Assembly: GCF_000001735.4 (NCBI RefSeq)
Contig: NC_003070.9
Location: 16,043,971-16,107,970 of the forward strand
Length of the DNA stretch: 64,000 nucleotides
From: Arabidopsis thaliana
Taxonomy: Eukaryota > Streptophyta > Magnoliopsida > Brassicales > Brassicaceae
Reading direction: 5' to 3'
Shown here: in pieces, positions 56,839-64,000 of the stretch
Layout of the letters: each line of letters opens with the position of its first letter
Position numbering within the stretch: position 1 is the stretch's first letter
Notes under the pieces: model-generated
Seen by the model: the letters and a program-made list of their open reading frames with translations, nothing else
Told to the model about the DNA's origin: nothing
The model's database searches: none
Position numbers and translations under genes: made by a program

Positions 56839-57407
56839 GTCCTGAATCCCAAAGTCTGACCTCCTGTTGTTGATTTTTCTGAAGCTTTTTTAATGTCAAA
56901 CTTCATCTTGATGCCTTTTTCAAGGTTCAGATTAATTTTTCCATTCCTGACATCTATGATTGCTCCAGCTGAAGCTAAGAATAGTCTGCCTAGGATCAGG
57001 GGATCCTTGCCTTCTTCATCTACGTCCAATACCACAAAATCTGTAGGTATTTCAACATTTCCAATCTTGACAGGCAGATTTTCTATTAGACCATGAGGAT
57101 GTGCAACAGAACCATCAGCTAAGAGTAAAGCTAAGTTGCAAAACTTGTATTCCATGATCCTTAGCCTTTGAGCTATAGAGAGAGGCATAAGGATAACAGA
57201 TGCTCCCAAATCACAAAGGCACCTATTGAATGTCAATGGTCCTAGAGAGCATGGCAGAGTGAATGAACCAAGATCATCAAGCTTTTCTTGGATGAATTTT
57301 TTCTTGTATGTTTCTTGGGTGGAGGCACTGATAATCATCTCTTGATTCTGATCCTTCTTGAGTATTTCAATTTTGAACTTGTTTCTAGAATGGTGAGTAT
57401 TCAACAA
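56766..57407 (-). pseudogene. Retropepsin-like protease of element D
   Basis: 213 codons with [40 protein letters not shown] (active-site motif as DLGA), [20 protein letters not shown] and [20 protein letters not shown]. The domain order matches that of element A. It is out of frame with gag by a shift between 57419 and 57407. Confidence 0.83.
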
Positions 57408-57418
57408 AGGTTAGTGCT

Positions 57419-58911
57419 CTATAGTCCACATGAATTGTTGGGTGGCAGTTGCAACAGTTTGAGTTGAATCCCCCCCCCTTCTTGAATCATATTGTCTTCA
57501 GTATTGGGAGTCTGATGACTTGGTGGAGACTCATCTTCATGGTGGATGGTGATAGCATTTGCAGTAGCATAGTCCTTAGGATTCTGTACTGCTTTCCCTG
57601 GAAGTTGTAGAGGATGCTTCAGAGCAGAGGTTGATGCAAATTGACTCTCCACATACTTGATTTTAGAATTCAGAGCTTCAAACTTGATATTTAGATCATT
57701 ATAAGAACAATCGATCTTGTTGTGTAATTCAGCTATCTTCTTGTCAAAAGCCATACCTCCAGTAGCTTGTCCTTGAATGATTTATTGAATAAGTTGCTTA
57801 ATTTCAGGATCTTGAGCTGTTGGGGCTTGTTGTGGTGGTTGATTCTGCTGTTGGTAGCTTCCAATGAACTGTTGTTTAGGGACATAACCTTGGTTGTACT
57901 GAACAAAAGGCTTAGACTTATTATGTTGTGGTGGATACACTTGATCTTGGGGGTTAGCCACATTAGTGCTTCTGTAGGAGAGGTTTCGGTTGTGCTTGTA
58001 GTTGTTGTAGCCCTTGTTGAACCCTCCTTGGTTCTGAATGTAACACAGCTCTTCAGTTTGATCATTCCCCCCTTCTTGCATTTGGAAGTGGTCTTCATCA
58101 GTGATGTAGTGTATCTGCTTCCAATGAGCCACAACAGCTTGTCTAGCTTTTCTTTCAGAGCCTTGATATCTTTGCTCTGTTTATCCTCAGTTCCTCCAGT
58201 TCTTCTCACTGAGCGATCATAGTCTTCATTGTAGCATCCATCAGATTGTGCTAGATTTTCGACCAACTCCCATCCATCTGCTACATCCTTGTTCAGGAAG
58301 TTTCCATTAGAGGCGGTGTCAAGTAGCATTCTGATCTTTGGTAAAGCTACTCTATAGAGTGTGCTCAATAATAAAGCTTTCTTGAAACCATGATGGGGAC
58401 ACTGAGTGGTGTAGCTTTTAAACCTCTCCAAAGCTTCACAGAAAGTTTCATTATTTTTCTGTGTGAAGCCTGAGATCTCGTTCCTCAATCTAGCTGTGCA
58501 AGCATTAGAGAAGAACTTGGCAAGAAAAGCTTTCTTACAATCAACCCATGAGTTGATGGAGTCTGGGGGCAGAGTCTTCTCCCAGTGGTGTGTCTTGTCT
58601 CCCAAAGAGAAGGGAAATAGTCTGAGCTTAAACATATCTTCAGTGACACCATTGATCTGGGTAAGGCCACAGAGCCTATCAAAGCTGTCAAGATGGTCCA
58701 GGGGATCTTCCATAGGTAGACCATGAAACTTGTTTCCTTGGATCATTGAGATGAGACCACTCTTGATCTCAAAGTTGTTGTTCTGAACTGGTGGAGGCAT
58801 TATCCCTTGTCTTTGGTGATGATTCCTTGGGACATCACCAGCACCAATGTTTCTTGGTTGATCAACATTAGGTGGGTCTTGAACATACACTGGTCTGTTC
58901 TGTTGATCCAT
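57419..58911 (-). pseudogene. Gag of element D, frameshift and stop
   Basis: ATG at 58911 ([18 protein letters not shown]). The capsid region reads [60 protein letters not shown] and [20 protein letters not shown]. After residue about 260 (near 58132) the true frame shifts to another phase ([20 protein letters not shown], a Gln/Asn-rich tail). It is stopped by TAA at 57782 and continues as [20 protein letters not shown] to a stop at 57419. The family is Athila-like but clearly distinct from A/B/C: no GVDRH spacer and only moderate capsid similarity. Confidence 0.86.
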
Positions 58912-59162
58912 AGCAGCTGGTCTTTGCTAATCACAGGATGCCTTTGCTTTGGTTTCTTGTAACTCACGAGCTATTCTATCTATTCTGTCTCTGAATTATA
59001 GTAGGTGTGCAGAACCTTTGGATCGACTTTGCATGCACAAAGATTAGTACCTATACCATAAAAACAAGCAGACGAAAAGATGAGTTAGTAACTTGATAAA
59101 TGTAAAAGAACTTGATCTTAACTTTTTCTAATATCTTGAATGTAACAATGCAACATTGAATT

Positions 59163-59175
59163 GGCAACGGCGCCA
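59163..59175 (-). other. Primer-binding site of element D, tRNA-Asp
   Basis: On the minus strand TGGCGCCGTTGCC follows the 5' LTR end after 3 bases and matches 13 bases of the tRNA-Asp 3' end. Confidence 0.85.
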
Positions 59176-59178
59176 AAT

Positions 59179-60842
59179 TGATATGTAGATTTTTAGGCCT
59201 ACTTATGTGCTGAATGTGAGGTTCAGTTCAATTCCCCTTAAACACTAACATGTCGATGCAGCTATAGAGAGTGTCAATCCAGTCCACTGTTATTGCTAGC
59301 AATCAAGATGTGTACAGAAGCAACTAAGTCAAGCCACATTATAATGATGGTGGGTTTCTAGTAACAATCCTAGGTCAGGATTCAAACAGGTAAAAATAAG
59401 AACTTAAGAGCCCTACTCGATCATTGGGTCAAGTATAACCAACATGTGACAATATTAAGAACTAAAATGCAATCAACAGGGGATACAAATAACAGGTAAA
59501 TAAAAGTGCAATCAGGGGGTGAATACCAATAAATCTAAGAAGAATAGATGTCCTAAGGATGGATTCATTTATAAGGGCAACTCTAGGGTTCATCAAGAGG
59601 CTAACAGGTGAAAGGTAAATACCCTAGACGATAGATTCAAAAACCGGGTCAATCCACTCTCGTGATAGAGACCCCCATAACTCTACCACTTCCTAATATC
59701 AACTCTCGTTGATGAAACATAGCAGAGCAAGGTTTAAGCAACAATCTACCAAAGCCAATAAGCAGACTAGCCACTCTCTTGGTCAAGTCTACAAATCTTT
59801 GGAATTCGTAGATCAGACATCCATTTGAACGTCTTTTGGACGCTGGACGTCTATGATCGAATCTCCACATTAACCAGCGATCGCATAGGGGCCAAGCGAA
59901 TCCAAAAGGGCTCTAACCTAATCTTAACCACCTGACTAACCTAGAGATTACCCTAATCTAATCCATCCTCAAGAACCCTAATCACTACTCAAGCAACATA
60001 ACTAAGAACACAAACCCTGTAACTACGGAAATCATACCAAAATGTAGATCTAAACAAGCTAAACAACTTTACTTAAAGAACTAAATACAAAAACGAAATA
60101 GATTAAGAGTAGTTAAGTTTTGAAGATTCAAGAACAAAAAGAAAAACTAAAGGATAAAAGCTAGATCCTTTGGACAAATCCCAAAGTGATCTATTGATAG
60201 TAAAATGTTGAAAACCCTAGATTCACTAGAATACAAGAGACTTGAGGCGGTTTGGGCGAGTGCTTGATCATGGAGATCGAGTAAAGACGGCGCTGCAAAG
60301 TCTGCGCCTTTGTGTCTATGCTCCGAGTGATCAATTGGTCGAGTAGATGCTTCTTCCTCTCCTATCTGTATGCTCAGATGTCTGGTTGAGTGGAAAATGA
60401 GGAGGATCCGAAGACGCTTTGATAGATCAACAAGTCTGGTAGAGTTGGTCACCCTTGGTCGAGTAAATGGGTCGAGTAGAGGATCGATTACAAGGGGCGA
60501 TTAGATCGATCTGCTGCTTCTTATGAGGCTGCCTTGATCGAGTAAGTGGGTCGAGTGAATTGTTGCCTCCTCTATGACTGCCTAGATCGAGTGAATGGGT
60601 CGAGTAGAATTCTCTGATGCTTCCCTCCTGGTTGGATAGAGTAGAGGGTCGAGTAAAATCCTTTTAAGCTCCTGCTACACCTGAAAACACACCAAAACAT
60701 GCAATATGTATGCAAGATGATTCTAAATGCCTAAGTGTGCAAAATAAGCCAAAATAGTGCAAAATGATATGATACAATGAGCAGATGCAAAGCTGAATGA
60801 TGATAAACACACACCTAAAATGAGTAAAATACAGTGTTATCA
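59179..60842 (-). repeat. 5' LTR of element D (1664 bp)
   Basis: On the plus strand TGATATGTAGATTTTT to CAGTGTTATCA. It contains about ten GGTCGAGTA/GATCGAGTG-type words between 60245 and 60660, often in pairs 13-14 bp apart. Confidence 0.92.
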
Positions 60843-60847
60843 AGATA

Positions 60848-61439
60848 CCTAACAGCTGAACCTCACTGAAACCGGGATGCAGGCAATCTCTCTAATATCC
60901 TCTAAATTTTATCCACGCGGCTTGAAATGCTTCAGCTGCTTCTTGAGATAAGGTAGAGATCTGCATTCTCAGCTCCTCAGATCTTGCGTCATTATAAAAG
61001 TTGTTGAGAAAGTAACCTTTATTTCTTTCCAAGTAGTCAAAGATACATGCTTCAACTGCTTAAGCCAAGAAGCTGCTTCCCTAGCAAGAGAATAGGGGAA
61101 GAGCTTGCAGGGAAGGTAGTCATAAGAAACACCTTCTGCCTTAATGCTCAAAACCAAGTCTTCAAACCGCTCAATATGATCCATAGGATGTTCTTGTGGT
61201 TGACCATGAAAGGGGTGCATACTCACAAGAGTATAGAATGCAAGGTTTATTTCGAAATTGCTTCTTTCGAAGGTAGGTGGTCGTATTGCAGACCGATTGG
61301 AATAGAAGAGACCTGGTCTGTTGTAGACTTGTAGTCACCAAGAGTCATCCGACGACCATCTGCTCTGATTTCTTCTTAGTGTCGAGGCACACCCAGGTTG
61401 TGTCTGCAACCTAATCTAATGGTGAATTGAAGAGAACTT
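60848..61439 (-). pseudogene. 5' gag of element B, disrupted
   Basis: In coding order from about 61440 the frame is broken, with a degenerate palindrome pair at 61380/61401. It then reads MDHIERFEDLVLSIKAEGVS, LPCKLFPYSLAREAASWLKQ and LTTWKEIKVTFSTTF. The frame is lost again near 60969. The capsid end continues on the far side of element D (about 50171-50090, MALDAASNGNF visible). It is the same family as A and C. Confidence 0.78.
61380..61411. repeat. Degenerate palindrome pair in element B gag spacer
   Basis: TGTCGAGGCACA at 61380 and TGTCTGCAACCT at 61400-61401, spacing about 21 bp. The place matches the spacer array at 2623-2718 in element A. Confidence 0.45.
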
Positions 61440-61453
61440 CGGCAACGACACCA
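61440..61453 (-). other. Decayed primer-binding site of element B
   Basis: On the minus strand TGGTGTCGTTGCCG, the same as the element A site with two C-to-T changes. It lies 4 bases from the LTR end. Confidence 0.75.
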
Positions 61454-61457
61454 AATT

Positions 61458-62260
61458 TGATATGAGCCAAATTACTCTCTCAAATAAAGAGGTCAGTTAT
61501 AGCACTTAGGGATCGAATTCCACAAAGTTCTTAAAACACACAATATATTAACAGTTTCGAATAAAGCTAAACATAAAATATTATAAAAGTAAAAGACAAG
61601 AAAGCAATAAAAGAGATTGTTTGTAGATTCAGATGATTAAGACGTTGGGTTTAGGGAAATTCTCAAGAAATATCAGAATATTAAATCTAGCAGTAAATTA
61701 GGATTATTAACGAACCATTCTAGAATTCAAATCACTAATATAGAGTAACCAGTGGCGTTCCGCGAAACTCACTATGCTTAATAGTATTTATCCCAACGCT
61801 CTTGTAAATCCTTAGAACTAAGCAAGCATTATAATCAAGTTTGATAAGTTCGCCTAAGTAATCCACGCTAGCCTTCATCTAAATACTAGGCTCATCTAAG
61901 ATAGTTCCAGTAATAGATACCTATGTCGGGTATACCTATTATCATAAAATCAAGTTCTAGTTACTTACTCTAGAACTAGCAAAAAGAACAATCAAAGATG
62001 AAGAAATCTAAATATATTATCCTAACAGGGTTTTTGATCTACTAATTCATCCAAATCCCTAATTGAGAATCCCTAAACCCAACAAGAGACTACTTAGACA
62101 TGATTATCGAAGAACAAAACATGTTTGAATAAGAAATCATTGTAAGAAACAATAAGAGAATAGAGTTAAGAAATATCTTTTCTAATGGAGTCTCCCCAGG
62201 GTTTGCTCCCAAGAATAAAAGAGATAATAAGTGTGAGGTCTAAACAATGACCTTAAAAAC
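61458..62260 (-). repeat. 5' LTR of element B, inner part
   Basis: Collinear with 46554-47360 (CAAATAAAGAGGTC, GATCGAATTC, GTTTGATAAGTTC blocks). It is interrupted at 62261 by hAT-3; the outer part is beyond the window. Confidence 0.87.
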
Positions 62261-64000
62261 TAGTCCTGGGCGTTCGGGTACCCGAACCCGATCGGGTCCT
62301 TTTTTTGGGTATCGGGTCTATTCAGGTAAAGGTTCAAGAACCATTCGATTAATGCAAATTATCGGTTCGGGTTCGGTTCGGTTCTAATTCGAGTTCGGTT
62401 CGGTTCCTCTATTAAACTTAAGAACCACTGAATAACCGAATATTTTCAAGTATTTTCGAGTTTCGGTTAAAATCGGGTATTTAGTAACCTATTTAACAAA
62501 AAGAACCAAATTTTTCAAAACAATAATGTCAACTCCAATTTTACTTATGCAGACGAAGCAAATTGTCTAAATTCTGAAACCAAACTGTAGACATAAACAT
62601 ATAAATAAAGTGATGCATGTTTGAATTAAAACCAAACACGAACATATAGATAAATTGCTGCCTTGTCTTAACTGAAACCAAAGCAAACACAAACAGATTC
62701 ATTGTCTAAATTAAAAAGGAAAACAAAACACAAACATTTCAAGCTTTGTCTTAAAGATACCTGAAACAATAAAAGACAAAGTGTATTAGAGACTAGAGAT
62801 AAAAAAACATACGAGCATCAATCAACAAACATCAGAAACACAACATGTTGTTATTTTGAAAAGAAGATAGATCAATACCAAAAGCACTTCAAACAGAGAT
62901 AAATGCATACGAAGCAATTGAGAATTATTACCTAAAACCCGACTATGAGTTTTATAGTGCTTCAACGTTGCTACTCCTGTTGAGTTCCAAATTTCCAAAC
63001 TCTAAAAATTATTTAAAGAACAAAATTTCAGTAGCTGAAAGCCAACAAAGCTACAAGTATAATAAAGACATAAAGTAGAACCAACCTTTCTCCAGCTCAT
63101 CTTGCGTCTCAAAGTCATAATATACATGTGGATTACTCATAGCAGCTTGCTCCTTTAACTTCATCTCTAACTTCATCCATTGGTCTGTGCACATCAAAAC
63201 CTCAATGGTGTAATGACTAAGACAACTTCTACTTGGTTCCAAAAGGCGTCCACTTGTACTAAAGGCAGATTCTGATGCAACTGATGACACTTGCATAGCA
63301 AATACGTCTTTTGCTATTTCTGATAATACAGGGAACTTACCAGAATTGCGCCTCCACCAATCCATGACATCATTCTCATTACCAAACATATTACTCTTCG
63401 GATTCTCAGCCTTTTCTTTCAAATACATGTCTAATTTATCCTTTGCATCTTGAACTCCTATCATATCAACCATCTCATCATACACAGACTGCATTCTTTC
63501 AAATCCACGACCAACAGAAACATCTGGAATTTCCATCTCCTCCTCACCATATCCAGCAGCTTGTTCATGGCCAGCAGAATTGCTCCCAACAATATTAGAA
63601 GATGATGCATCAGTAGAGACTTGGGGATAAAGTCTACTATACTCCTTAAAAAGACTAGTCAACACAGAATATGTAGAATCTAACATCTCCTTAGAATCTA
63701 CACTGTCTTTTCCATAGACCCTCTCAAAGCAAAGCTTAGCAAATTGGAGTTTCTTCGTTGGATCAAAGACAGTAGCCACAATCAAATTGATGCTTTTAAA
63801 ATCCTCCCAATACTTATCAAATTTAAGTTTCATATCCTCAGCCTAGTCCTCATTTTCATATCTGGATCTTGAGATGCAATTATCAGATTCTTCTCTATTG
63901 TAACTATTTCTCCATAACACTTATATGAGTTCACCGATGTAGAAGCATAGACAATTAAAGTAGCAGTATAGAAGAAGTTCAGAAACGTTACCATTCTATC
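62261..64000 (-). mobile_element. hAT-3: second copy of the hAT-1 family, 3' part (continues past window)
   Basis: Starts TAGTCCTGGGCGTTCGGGTA, the same terminus as hAT-1, followed by CGGGTT/CGGTTC-rich subterminal DNA. The transposase reads on the minus strand. It is inserted in the LTR of element B, just after GGTCTAAACAATGACC. The other end is outside the window. Confidence 0.87.
63051..64000 (-). pseudogene. hAT-3 transposase, C-terminal part, one frameshift
   Basis: 260 codons from 63833 read MKLKFDKYWEDFKSINLIVA, FDPTKKLQFAKLCFERVYG, FGNENDVMDWWRRNSGKFPV and MQVSSVASESAFSTSGRLLE (dimerisation domain), matching hAT-1 residues from about 475 on. Upstream codons up to the window end (FYTATLIVYASTSVNSYKCY, GEIVTIEKNL) are in another frame, so a shift lies near 63840. 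A donor-like GAGAAAG/GTTGG at the 3' end matches the hAT-1 last intron. This copy is inactive, at least as read. Confidence 0.85.

Larger units (their letters stand above)
50172..60842 (-). mobile_element. Element D: full-length Athila-like element, 10.7 kb, AGATA target duplication, no pol
   Basis: LTRs at 50172-51831 and 59179-60842 are flanked by AGATA at 50167-50171 and 60843-60847. The 5' primer site matches tRNA-Asp. In transcription order it carries gag, protease, an unplaced coiled-coil region and an ATHILA ORF-1/env-like frame, but no reverse transcriptase or integrase. It interrupts the gag of element B. It lacks the palindrome of element B and repeats GGTCGAGTA words instead. Confidence 0.93.
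46554..62260 (-). mobile_element. Element B: family A gypsy element, minus strand, hosting element D
   Basis: The 3' LTR at 46554-47689 and the start of the 5' LTR at 61458 frame the internal parts 47690-50171 and 60848-61457. Element D separates these with an AGATA duplication. The 5' LTR is itself interrupted at 62261 by hAT-3 and continues outside the window. Gag is heavily damaged, the protease domain is not found, and there is no pol. It interrupts gag fragment C at 46553. Confidence 0.85.

Noticed and set aside
1..64000. tRNA, rRNA or intact host genes
   Set aside because: No cloverleaf-like sequence, rRNA block or non-TE gene structure was recognised by eye; a covariance-model or homology scan would be needed to exclude small RNAs.

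Overview
The window is plant nuclear DNA, most likely from a Brassicaceae genome and from heterochromatin (pericentromeric or a TE island). I found no intact host gene. Almost every recognisable segment is a transposable element or a wreck of one. The clade call rests on Athila-type Ty3/gypsy gag proteins, tRNA-Asp primer-binding sites, an ATHILA ORF-1 (env-like) protein, and the mix of hAT, Harbinger, CACTA, MULE and Helitron remains. None of this is specific to a species.

Left part (1-17.1 kb). A Harbinger element (1-1365) sits in the 5' LTR of a pol-less gag-protease Ty3/gypsy element (element A, to 7744). Then come a MULE scrap, a long LTR-like block (about 8050-10554), and a Copia element (10561-17146) split by a CACTA element (CACTA-1, 11785-15201) with a perfect AGT target duplication.

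Middle (17.1-36.5 kb). A second Harbinger is followed or interrupted by a TTF/ZMYM-type hAT (20535-24562, 8-bp target duplication GTTGTTAG), which contains a second CACTA. A tandem duplication follows, then a complete hAT element (26167-30350) with an uninterrupted transposase frame. After that come Helitron-like DNA, a second ZMYM-type hAT wreck, and two LTR fragments joined head to head.

Right part (36.5-64 kb). A large CACTA (about 36561-45135) carries TNP2-like and TNPA-like genes and subterminal TAGTCG repeats. A deep nest follows: gag fragment C is interrupted by minus-strand element B (46554 to beyond the window). B is interrupted by a full-length, pol-less Athila-like element D (50172-60842, target duplication AGATA). 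B's 5' LTR is interrupted by another hAT (62261-64000).

How the parts relate. The gypsy elements A, B and D show gag with or without protease but no reverse transcriptase or integrase, so they would need pol from a relative. The most unusual signal is in family A/B/C: a 12-16 bp palindrome, GGTGTCGATCGACACC, with 22 recognisable sites. Twenty of these lie in ten pairs spaced 20-22 bp. Sites occur in all three reading frames of one ORF and also in the LTRs, so the DNA or RNA itself, not the protein, is likely the selected feature. Element D lacks this palindrome but repeats a different CpG word, GGTCGAGTA.
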